Source: Apteryx mantelli | Lineage: Eukaryota > Chordata > Aves > Apterygiformes > Apterygidae | NCBI RefSeq assembly: GCF_036417845.1 | Contig: NC_089979.1 | Location: 120,313,415-120,377,414, forward strand | Direction: 5' to 3' | DNA length: 64,000 nt | In this document: positions 32,112-44,100 of the stretch, in pieces | Numbering within the stretch: the stretch's first letter is position 1 | Layout: each line of letters starts with the position of its first letter | Position numbers and translations under genes: made by a program | Notes under the pieces: model-generated | Database searches by the model: none | What the model was told of the DNA's origin: nothing | What the model saw: only the letters and a program-made list of their open reading frames with translations

Positions 32112-35100
32112 GTGAGTGACCTGCTGAGGAGGGGGGTGGGGCGCGGCGCGGCTCTGTCACCTGCCGTTACCGGCCCTGCTTGAGGGGAGGCGGCGGCCGT
32201 TGAAGCGGCGCGTCTCGCGCCGCCCCTCCCCCCCCCCCCCGCCGGAGCCCCTCGGGGTCCCGCCGCGATGCGCGGAGCGTGGAGCCGCCCGGGCGGCCGC
32301 GGCTCGCCGCCGCTTGCCGGTGTTTCCCCGGCGAACCGCTCCGTCCCCGCCGGGCTGTCGAGGGGGCTGCGCGGGGCTGCGCCGCCTCGCCTCGCTCCCC
32401 GCTTCCCGGGTCAGCGCGGAGGGCTGGGCCGGAGCAGCTGCGTGCGCCAGCCCGGGGGCGAGAGGGAGGAGGACTTTGGCTCCGGGTGCCGTGGATGCAG
32501 TTCCGATCGCTTCTGGTCTTTCTTCTTATGCCGTAGGTCTAGCTAGAATTGCTTCTAGTTGTTGCTGTGTCTGCCTCTCTTTCCCATTTGCATATACAAA
32601 AGGACTAATGGGCGCAGTTCTTCTGCGGTGCCTGCCTTGTCCTGGTAGGAGAGTTGTGTTGCTGAATGATTGGCTTCTCTGCCCTCAAAATTTTGATGTA
32701 ACTGCTGTGTCTGTAAAGAGGAAGTGGTGCATGGGGGGGGGGCAACCCCTAGGCTATGTTCTGGGTTTTTATAACTAACTTTCTTAGAAAATCGAGTAGT
32801 GTGATGCTTAGAGTAAAGCTTTGAAAATTGCTTTGTATGTTGCAATGCTACTTGCCAGCAGAAGGTTTTTAAGGATACTTGCCTATCAGTGTTTTGTAGT
32901 AATTTTGATGCCAGTTAATCAGAATTTCATCAACATAAATACCCGTTGGGACTCTCTTGCATAGTGCCTAGCATGACTCTTCCATAAACTCTTCTAACCT
33001 CCTGGTGTATCTTTTTTCATAAAAACAAAGGTTTTAGGAGAGAACTCAACTCTTTGAACTTGCATATCCCAGATATTGCTTGGTGCTTTTTATACTGCAA
33101 AAGAAATTACATAACCAACACAATACTAGGTTAAAACTGAAAAGACGTTTCCCTTACAAGCCCTCACACTGGATGGTTCAAACTCCTGAAAAAGTTACTC
33201 TGAGCATGAAACTCTTCAAGTTGTTCATGGTTATTCTAAGCCAAAGGTGAAATGTCCTTGTGTGTCCTAAAGGTGTCCCTGTGCTTTTCACCCCCAAATA
33301 GTAGCATGAAACTCTGTAATTGACTTACTGATGCCATTTGGAGCCATCAGTATCGGAGAGTGGTTTTTAAGCCTGATTTGACTGTCACTAGTGCTGTGTT
33401 AAATGTAATTTGACACTCGTTTTTGGATTCAGAGCAAACACATCGATTTCTCTTTAGATATCTGTATAAACAGTTTGTCATAATGCTGTTATCTGTTTAA
33501 CAATCACTGGGCTTCTTTCCTTATTTTGATTAGCAGCTATGAAAGGGTATACAGACATTATTACAGACATAATTAAGTATTACTGAAGGCTAAGGTAGTC
33601 AGTGATGGTTGAGAGATTCTTGCTTATTTGGCAGAAAGCTTTTTTCTTTCTTGTCACTTAAACCGTATCTGTCTTTCTTTAAGCTGAACTTGTGATCTTT
33701 TTGCCTGCAGAAAGGAGAAAAGGTGAGTTGTGAGAGTGCAGAGGTTGTGTGACTTGTAGTAAGCAGTATGCAGTCCTTCTTACAGAGAATTCTTTTTTGC
33801 TTTTACCAAAAAAAAAAAAAAAAACAAAAACTTTCCTTTAGATACAGGGTAGTAAAGAATTGTCTCAGTTAAACTTTAATCTTAACTAAAAAGGAGGCTT
33901 TGACCTTTCTAGAACAAGGCTGTGTTAAGAAAAATTTAATGTGAAGTTCTTTTATAAACTTGAAAATAGAGTTATTTTCTGTTCTGACAGTTTTATTTTT
34001 CTGTTACTGCAAAAAGCTGTGGTAGTGCCTGCAGACTTCCTACCAAACACTTTAAAAGATAGGACCATAACTTGGTTGATGAGTTAAACTTACTAGCTTG
34101 GCAAGGTCAAGGCAGAATGGTCTTTCGAGAAATCTAGGCCGCACTTCAATTCAGAGTTTTAGTGGTAATAGTTCTTGTTTTGTTTTAACTGATTTCTTCT
34201 TCTCAGCTATGAAAAGCCCAGATTTTTAACTGTGCCTGTTCTAGGTGGTCCAGTGGTCCTGTATAGAGCTTCACGGATTTTAGTGTGCTCTCCAGGATCT
34301 CATTTTGTATCTAATTGTAGGTTCTAGCTTTAAATGCAAACATCTTGCTGTGTCTCATGTTATCAAAAATAGCGATGCAAAACCTTTGTATTTTGACTAC
34401 AGTGTCATCAGTCAGGCTCAAATGATACCAATAAAAATACTAGTGTCTAGCATCTATGCTACCATTGTAACTACTTGAGTTATACCAACATTGGAGGAAA
34501 ATTATTAACCTGAAAACTGCTATGCTTAGTTGTGTCATCTAGGTCACTGCTGTACTTTCTTTCTGAAGCTACCTGAGAAAGTTAACTAATTGTAAAATTA
34601 ATGTCACTATTGCAAATAGTTAATGAGCTAGTGGATGGTAGTGAAGTTAACCAATCCAATTAATCGGTAAAAATTGATTGTCAAAGCTGTCTGCAGAATA
34701 GAGAGAAACTTGGCTGTTGTTTTTGCTCACTAGAAATTATTTTTATTTCTTACTTGGGTGCAGAAGACCTTATCTTGCTGATACCATAGCCTTCTGACTA
34801 TCATGTGGGCCTCTGACACTAGCTGTGTTTCAAATTTAACTCCTATCTCCTATTGTTACGCTTACACATTCTGAGAAAGTACAGATCAGTCATTAGTAGC
34901 TACTAAATGTAAACACACTGCCTTCCAGCTGTCTGTAATTGGGGGTCAGTATAAAAGTGTGCAATATACATATATATACACACACACACACCCCAAGTTC
35001 TCAGGGTTTGGGCAATATTTCTAGAAAGACCCCCAATGCATCTCTTTTCTGCTTAATCTAAGTGCCTGCCATGATGAAGTCAGGCCCTTTGGCTGAAGAG

Positions 35101-38100
35101 GGCATAATTTATGCAGTAAATCATTTGCCATCTTAGTGAAATGTAACTGGAAATACTTATTAATAAGGTATGCCTTTCATGATTTTTTTTTCAAATGATA
35201 TTTCCATTAGGATTTTTATTTTAGTTAACCTGGGATTATAATCCCTTTTTCCTCCCTACAATAACTATTACTTCATGGGAAATATTCCAGTTCCTTGAGC
35301 TCTTTCAGCTCAAGGAGTAATATTTATTGCAGATGTAAAATTAGAACACCTGCTCACCTAGAAAATCTGGAATCTCTGGAGCGTTGAAACTCGGTGTTAG
35401 CACTGTTACTTAACACACAGTTGGGGCTGTGTACATATACTAACATCTTTCCTATATCTCACTCCAGACCACTTTGGTATCTTGAGTTCAGCAAATACAT
35501 TGCTGTGCAGTACAGTATGTGGTTTTTGGTTTGCTTTATTACAGCGTTTAGAGGCTGACATCTAAGAGTTTCCTGCATTAGAGTAATGTTAAGTATTTAT
35601 GATGAAATAATCAATTACTGAAGTAAGGTTTGGCTGTTGAGGTCTAGAAGCCTTAAGTGATATTGAGTGAAGTACTATCTTTAGTTGCTATTAGAGCATG
35701 ATGGGTTCTCTTTCATGCTGTATCTGAAAATAGGATTTTTTTTTTTGTAATTAAAGCGTGGGATGCAGCTCTGCTTCATCTTCATAATGTGCAATGCTAC
35801 TTTATAACTAAAGCAAGTGAAACTTTAAAACAAATACACAAACTAAAAAGAGTATCTCACTTAACTTTAAATGAAGCTAACTTTATAATTGGTCTAAGCA
35901 AGCAGTGTTTTTCTTTGTCCATCCTGGTTTTCAGTTATGTCAGGAATCAACACTTTTTCTTTCTTTTTTTCTTCTTTTTGGTAAAGAGATCTTGTGACTT
36001 GAATTATTAAATGTAATAACTCTAGCTGTTTTGGTTAGTCATTTAAAAGGAAAAGAGATCCATGAAAACAGCCGTTTAAAAAAACAAAACAAAACAGAAC
36101 ACGTTTTTGTTAGAAAATCATAAGTTATAATACAAGGGTTTTGAGAGAGGATGACCTCCTGTGTTCACTTTTACTGAAGCACAGGAATATAGAAAAACCT
36201 GAATTTGATGAGGAAGGATAGGGAATCTTTTGTAGTACAAATAGCTACTAAGAAAACCAAATGCAAAAGCTGTGAAACTCCCTTCTTTAATTTCAAAGCA
36301 TCTTTGTTTTAGTAGGAACTTCCACAAAGTTTTGGGGAGAAGGTGCTCTTGACATAAGACCTACGTTATACAGACATGCCATACTCACTAAAAATGCTAG
36401 AAATGTCTTCAAATGTATTCAAAGCAGGACTTGGGACCCACTAAAATTACTACAGAAATAAGAGATAAGTAGTTAACTCTCGCATTCAGTTTCTAAGTGA
36501 TCATAGATGCTTACCCCTCCCCCCCACCCGGTGCCTGTGCAGAATGGTCTCTCAGCTGGACAGTAGAAATGCCTCCTGCATCAAGAAGTTTATGTTGCAA
36601 AGCAGTGCTTGGCTAATTTTTGGAGAGTATAGGGACTGTAACTTCAGTGGAGCCATTTAGCTTTTTCCTGTCTTATTACAGCACTAGATGTACTCATTTA
36701 TGTCAATGCCCAGAATGATTTCACAAGAGGGGTAGTGCTTGAACTAGAGGAATAAACTAAAAAGCCTAATTTTAGTAGCAATTTTGCTTAATATTCTTTT
36801 TGCCTCTTAAAGGCAAGACTATTGAAAGCACTTTCTAATTGTAGCCTCTGTGCACTCTCTTTATATAGGTTCTCCTTTTGACTGCTTCTTCAGAAACATA
36901 AGCTGAAATAATGAAAAAGAACCTATTTTAAAAAAGATATATATAGTTCACACTAATGCCAGATGTCTAACTGTACCTTCATTTCCTTCTAGCTCTTCTT
37001 TAAATCACTTGCAGATACTTACTCCTCAGCTTTGAACTGTAAGAATTAAATCTACTGAATGAGTTGCTTTATCTCTTGGCAAGAATCTACACAGGTTTCT
37101 AAAGTGGAGAGAAATTTTTTAAGTGAAATGCAAGTCACCTTTAGTAGTACATGAAACACGAATTTGCTGGTTGTGACGCTCCCAGTGCCTTTCCTTTTCT
37201 TGAGTATCATAAGTTATGCTATTGATGTCAGATATCTTCATTTAACACTCTCTCTTCAGCAACACTGAGAAATAGCCGATGATAATGATGATCGGTTTCT
37301 TTATTTAACATAACTAAATGAGAGGAACTCAAATTCTGTGCAGGTTTTGTGTGCTGTTAAGCTGTGATGGAAGCAAGGTATCACTGGTAAGAATTCTGAA
37401 TGTTTGGTTGGTTACAGGCAGCAGTAACAGTGTAGCTGAGGAGAATGCAGGTTTGAATATGAAATATGAAAGTTATACAAAAGTTGAGTACAGCTTGGTA
37501 TATGAGAACTGATTTCAAAAGCAGTTACAGAGAGTATAGGCTTCTAGAAAACTCTGAAGTGGTTTTGTATTTGATATAATCTAGCATTTGGATTTTCATC
37601 TGTTTCCTATTCCATTAAAAGAACAGAATCACTTTGACCACAAATTCCTGATCATTGTGAATGATCCCTCTTTCAGCAGTTTAATATCTTATTCTCAGCT
37701 CAGTAAAATAAGCACGTGTTGTATTTTTATACGCTTGGGATAGGCATACGTACTCGGTTCTGAGTGGAATCCATGAAGAACAGCTTTCTTGCATGGAATG
37801 TTCAGCTTCCCTCTTGAAAGAGAAATAGGAGGTGATCATCTTAATTAAAGCAAACTTAACATTGGAAGGGTCGTCTCAACTGAAATGAGACTACAAGCTT
37901 AGTTTTGTAATTCATAAGTCTGTCAATCAGCTTTTGAGCTGAAGCTGCCTGCATTCTTGACCTCTTCTTCAACTAAAATTTATTTTAGAAAACTTTTAGG
38001 TAACTAAATGAAGCAAGGGCTAGAGAAATCTTTAAAGAGCACTATTCCATTCTTCTGAAGCAAGGATTTAACTCTTTTGCAAGATTTGGGGCTTTTCAGC

Positions 38101-41100
38101 TTGGTGTGTTGTGAAGTGGTATTTAGGCAATTTTTCATTGTGATTCCAACTTAGAAGTACTTGTTTAAATTCCTTCAGCTTTGTAGACTGGCACCCCGAT
38201 TTCTGCACTTTATCAAAACCAGATGCAATGGAAGTGAAGTAGGAGAATTATGTATTTTTAAGGCTTCAGCATTCAAGCAACTGCATGTTTGTTTCTTACT
38301 CCAGTGTTTTTAGTTTAGAAGATAAGGGACTCCTTAATCTTTCATGTATATGTATGAAGTGCCTAGAAGGATGCTGTACAAGGTGCATACCATTGGTATG
38401 TATTGTCCATTTTAGGATTGGTAGACTAATCTTCCTATAAAGAAGTTGGGTAACTGTTCCTCAGATACCTCATAGATTGTTCTATGGTTTTGTTTTGTTT
38501 TTCACCAGTTAAACACTTGGTCTTCTCTGGCTTTTCTCTAGTTGCCCAGAGAGGTTGTAAAATCCTCATCCTTGGGGAAGGTCAAAACCTACCTTGAGAA
38601 ACATGATTTAACTTTCAAGTTGGATTTAGCTTTGAAGTTGGCCCTGCTTTTGGGGGTGAGGGGGAAGGGGGGAGGAGGCTAGACCTGTTAAAAGAGGTCT
38701 TCTAGATCTTTCAGAGGTCCCTTCTGACCTAAATTGTTCAGTGATTCTACTTCAGTGAGCTGAATTAGAGAAAAATACAAAAATGTTTAAAAAATGCAAG
38801 ATCTATATAAGGAGAAGGAGCCTAAAAATATCTACTCTCCTGTACAAAATTTTCCAGAATAACATGTCTAAAACTGTTACTTGACCCCTAGTCTAGTCAA
38901 GCCTTAAAGTGAGGAAAATCACTGGTTAGTTGAGAGCATTAGTTCAAGAATGTTTGGGGGTTTTTTGTTTAGCATTTCATATGTACAGTAACAAACCAGT
39001 TCTGTATCACAAGTGTATTGTTGCACAAGTATGACTTGTCCAGATTCTTGCTAGTATCTCAAACAGCATATTTTTAAGAACATTTCTGAAAACTGCTTTA
39101 TTTTATGGCTAATGTTGCACTGCTTTTCTGAAGACAGATAGGTATGAAGTCTGAACAGGATGTCAGTGTTTGATTGTCTAATGTATTAGATAATGTGGAC
39201 AGACCTAGCTAACAATGCTGGGGAATGGTAATGTTGAGGCATATGTTTCAATAAACTTGTGTGTGACTTTAACTGTTTTGGGTGTTTTTTTGTCTGAGTC
39301 ATTTCTGGTGGATTTTTACAGTGGTTAGAACACTCTCTAAAGTGAAGCAGGTGTTCTCATCACTTTGAGTGTCAATTTTTTCTAAACTTGCATCTGGAAT
39401 GTGATTCTTAATTTCTGATGTATTAAAGTTTACTTAAAAAAAAAAAACCCTCCATGCTATAATTTGGTTTTGGATTATTGGATTTATGAAGTAACATGTT
39501 TCAAGTTTACATGAATTATACAGTGGACCAGTATACTTCACTGCATCATTAAATAGCTCTTATTTTAAAGGAAATAGTCTGTATGTGAACTCAGTGTCAT
39601 ATCTTTCTTCCAGTATTTTAAACAAGGATTAGGATTATTAAAGAAGCCATGGATTTTGCAGTAACCGATTACAGTTTGATTGGTTCTATTATGCACTGTC
39701 TGCATCAGTGGCTGTGGGGTAGGAATCCAGTGAGAATTTTATTTGTTCTTGCAGCCAAAATGAGGTTTAAAATTGATTGCTTTATCTACAGGAGGTGCAG
39801 AGCCTAAATATAAAGCAATAAATCCAAAGTAACAGTGTCATTAAACGAATTCCTTTCTTTCCTATCCATTCTGTTAAAGGCATGTAACACCGGAGAAATT
39901 CTATGTGGAAGCTTGTGATGATGGAGCTGATGATGTGCTTGCTATTGATAGAGTCTCCACTGAAGTCACTCTTACAGGTACTCTCCTCACCAGTACTTCT
40001 CAAGATAGGCCTGTTTAGTCCCTTGGTCTACTATTTTGCTCCAGGCAGTCCCAGAGGATCTTCAAAAGCTTAAATTGGTATTGAGATAACTTGTTATCTT
40101 GAATTGTTGTTTGTTTGTTTTTAAAACAGTGCTTTGTATTTTATGTGGCAAAGACTTTATTTTTAATGCTTTTCACTGTGGAATTGATGTTGTGGGTAAC
40201 AAGGGGGATTATGCTTGCCTGTTTTTGGTAAAAACTCTCTATCACAACAGTAAAAACTGACTTCTCCAAACTAGTTGGGACTGATGCTGCGAGTCCAAGG
40301 TCAGTCATGGGAAAAGTTGAAACCTGGGCTTCTGCAGCTTTTGCTGACTTGTCTCAATGCTGTGTTTTTGTTTTGTTTTTAATTTAGTACTGAAACATGA
40401 GTTTTCATAAAGCCTTAAAACAACAACAGCAAAAAAACCCTTACTGGCAGTTGTTAGCTCTGTGTTGCCAATCTGGATTGGGAAGTCAGTGCAAGTAGTT
40501 CTAATCATGCTGACACTGAGGTCTTCAAAGTTTTAATTTTTTTTTAATAGGTCTTTTTAAAGAATATGAATTCAGTGCATTAAAAAAAATCAAAGAACTT
40601 ATGATGACTTGAATTCAGGCAAGGATGAATTCCTTCTTGATACTTCAGGAGTTTGTACCTTAGCATTACTGTGGTACTCCTGTCTGTTTAGAAACTAGCA
40701 ACATTAATATAAAAAGACCTTCTATCAGACCTGTTCTGTACCTCATATAAGAACAGTGTGCTCATCCCACTGCTATTCTTGGTGCTGTGGTATAGTATTT
40801 CAATTTCTCCTTCAAAGTTGCCCCTTCAAAACTGTAAGGATGACTATCCCCAGGCTTCTATTAGTCTACCATCTGTTCCCATCTCTGGTGTTTCATCAGA
40901 TGAACCTGCAGCTGCTAGATCAATATGCTTGGTTGGCAACTTTGTATCTTTACAGAGGTGTTTAAAGCAAAGGAAAAATCAAGCCCCAACTTTCTCTGTT
41001 CTCCTAATTCAACTAGAGGTTGGGGAAGATGCCCAACTGCGTTTTTTAAACTTGTCATTAGTTTCCCTTCTGCTATTCTAGAAGTCTGTGGATAGAAGAA

Positions 41101-44100
41101 GATTTAACATGTTAGCACTTGCAATTGGTATTTGGACACTGTTTGGATCTCTTGGTATGTTGCTTGGAATATTGTATTCTTTAGCATGTCTGTACTGTGC
41201 TTGGTAGCTTTGCAAAGATGGGCTGAAAAGCAAACTTGGGTTATTGGAACAGAAGTAGACTGAGGCTAAGAAGCAATCAAAAGTGGGAGGCCCAAGCATT
41301 TGTGATGTGTTGTCCTTGGTGTCTTGATTTCAAAACAAAAAGCTTCTGGATGCTGTCAGGACAGTGCATTACTGAGGAGTCCCCCAGCCAGACTATCATG
41401 TAAATGAACTTGGATTTTTTTTTCTATAGGATGATAGTTTTGATTAAGCAAGATAAGAAATTGAGTTAGAATGCTTCCACATTTCCCCCTCCCTCTGCCC
41501 CCATTCGGGCTTTGAATTTCTGATGCATTACTTCTAAAATTTGTGACTCTAGCAAAACCTGGGGTTTGACCAAGAAGCTTTGACCAACTCACAGTGTAAT
41601 AGTTTTGTGACAGTCATGAAAGAAACATTCTGACACTTCTTTGTTTTGTTTTTTCTCCTGCTTTTCAGTTAAGAAAGATATTCCCCCTTCAGCTGTTACA
41701 AGGCCTATATATGGCATTTTGGGAACAATCCGATTGGTGGCAGGTAAGGTAAACAACTGCTCTTTAAAAATACTTAGGTAAAGCATGTTGCTAAAGAGCC
41801 TTTAAAACCAAAAGTAGTCTTTGCAGGGCATCTGAGATTGCACTGTGTTCAGCATGATCATTTTATGGGCTTTCCTTGTGGTTGCTACAGGATGGAGGTA
41901 TCAAAACATAGTTAATCAGGGATGTTCATGTCCCTCTTAAGCCTGTAGCTGTTCAAAGGTAGGGTTAATTGTCAGCTTGCTAGGTTTTAAAGAATGTATT
42001 TTAAATGCATGCAAAGAACTTCATCTACTTATTCTTTAACTGTGTTCATCATAGCTGCAGGATTTGATGTAACAGTGAAGTATAGTTTTTTGAAGTTTGA
42101 CCTCAGATCAATAATGTTGGTACACAAATAGCTGGGAGGAACAGGGTGATAGACTAGTGGATGCAGCTGTTTAAGTAATGGCTGTGTTAGAACTATTCTC
42201 CCAATATGGAGGAAATTCAACGCTTGAAAAAAGACAAACCAGAACAATTCAAAATTTTTAGGGAGTTACAGAACAAGGTAAGAACAAGCTGTCTGCTTTT
42301 TAAAAAAATCTCATAGTGATTTTTGAAATGGATATGAGTAGGCACTGCCACAGATAAACCTGATACATACTGTCATGGATTCTTAGACTCTAAGTGTTGC
42401 TATTTAAATATAAATAAATAAAAGATATCTGTGGGTAGACTTTAGAGTTTGAGACTAATGTAGTCTGGAAACTGATGCAATAGGAACATACATACTGAAT
42501 AAAAGTCTCCATACATAGGAAGGATTTAAGTTCAGTTACTCTTTGAAATGTACTAAACTAAAGCAAAGTGCCACTGTGTTAAATTCAATGACTTCTGACA
42601 GGGTCTTAAATTATCAGAATTTATATGCTCATATCCTAAACAGGAATTTTAGATCTTGCAGAGCAAAAGCAATGTAACAGACATCTTTATTTTGAGCAAT
42701 TGACAAGTCTTGGTTGTTTTAAAAATGCATTGCTCTGAATTGGGATTTTTCACAGCTTGTAGATTTGGTAATGGCTTCCTTTCATGTGACTGAATATAGT
42801 ACCAAAGTATGTAACTTCTTCAGTGTCCTGTCTCTTCCTCCCCCTTCCCCCTTCCCCCAACCCCCCACTCCAAAAGCCTTGCACTATTTTTTTTAATGTA
42901 TAGTTGTCAACTAAAGATAATAGCAATTAAGTAAATGTTGAGCTGAGCAATGTTAGCTCAACATTTCACTGCTGTCTGTTAACGATAAAACTGGTTGCAT
43001 ATCTAGTAAAGCAGCATATTTAAAAAGCATGAATACTGTTTTCCTATTACAGTATTAGGAAAAAAAAATGCTGAAGTAATATCTTCAGTGTCTGGAATCT
43101 CAAACCAAGTGTCATGTACCCAAATAGGAAAAGACAATATTGAAAAATCACATCTGATTAAATATAGTTATTTGTGCAACATCTTTATGAAATAATGTGC
43201 TGTCTGTCTATAAGGTGTCTGATTGCTTGTGCTTACCAACAAAGAGCAATACTTAAGAATGCTTTATCATGTTTCCATCTCAAGTTTTAAGTGCTTGAAT
43301 ATTCTACCCAAGTAAATGCTACAAAACCAGAACTTAAAATTAAAAAAAAGGGGAAGGAGGGGAGAGTGAGGTTGTAGTTGTCAAATGTCCTTTGACTAAC
43401 TGCATGGACTAGATACCTAATGTAACGATTGACCTGTCTATAAAACTTGGTATATATCCAAGTATAAATAGTAGTTAATACAGATAATGGGAAAATTAAC
43501 TTAACTGCACACAATGTGAAGTATTTCTGCCTTAGCATTTGTATTCTTCTAATAAGTGTACTTGATTGATACTTTTGTACTTCTTTAAGCTTTTGATGGT
43601 TTTGAGATGTGTGGAAGATAGTCAGTAGCAAGATTTTTCCATCAGTGTCCAATTTCATAAAGTAATCTCTCTTGAAAAAGACAAACAACCCCCTCCCAAA
43701 AGTTGACTATGAAATAAGATAGGCTTAGAAATGAGTCTGTGTTGTCATCCCCTCCCCCCCAAGAAAGTAAATTTACTTTGACTGAACTCTCATTAATTTC
43801 TTTTGCTTTTACTTATGCATCAGGAAAACAACAAACCTCCCCTCCTAAATTATTTAAAAACGAATACACCCCCCACTCTGTTTTGAACCTATTGGGACAA
43901 ATACTTTTTCAGGATAAGATAAATAGGGCATTTGGATTCTGAAGCATACTTCCTTGTGTATGTTGCTGACTTGCTCTGTACTGTCTGAACTGGACCAAAG
44001 TCGCTGGCCTCTTTCTATATTAGCAACCCTAAAGACTTTTAGACTGTCTCTGCTCTGTAGTAGCAGCAGCTGACACCCTTTTTCCTAACATTGTGAATTT

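Larger units (their letters stand above)
31540..32540. promoter_or_regulatory. SACM1L: SACM1L CpG-island promoter
   Basis: This is a roughly 1 kb block rich in CpG and GC, in sharp contrast to its flanks, spanning the SACM1L start codon. It has no TATA box. GC boxes of the GGGGCGGGG type are near 31571, 31647 and 31790, and three same-strand CCAAT boxes are listed separately. A TCTCGCGA (31883-31890) matches the first eight bases of the TCTCGCGAGA promoter element. A YY1-like GATGGCGGC covers the start codon. Transcription probably starts near 31880-31990. This is the architecture of a housekeeping promoter, and the tRNA gene sits at its upstream edge. Confidence 0.8.
32112..39879 (+). other. 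SACM1L: SACM1L intron 1
   Basis: This is a 7.77 kb GT-AG intron (donor gtgagt, acceptor ctgttaaag). Its first 430 bp are still CpG island, with 13 Cs at 32228-32240. It contains a candidate 12-nt micro-exon (33711-33722), an A17 run (33808-33824), a TA/CA microsatellite (about 34966-34994) and an old CR1 3' fragment (about 38540-38752). The remaining sequence is AT-rich and unremarkable. Confidence 0.9.

Noticed and set aside
32268-32546. ATG-initiated 92-codon frame in the CpG island
   Set aside because: It is inside intron 1 directly after a strong donor. The composition is low-complexity Arg/Gly/Pro expected from CpG-rich DNA.
32200-32778. 192-codon frame starting in the CpG island
   Set aside because: It begins with a non-ATG codon, is proline/arginine rich from GC composition and lies within SACM1L intron 1. 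Its second half looks like plain intron sequence.
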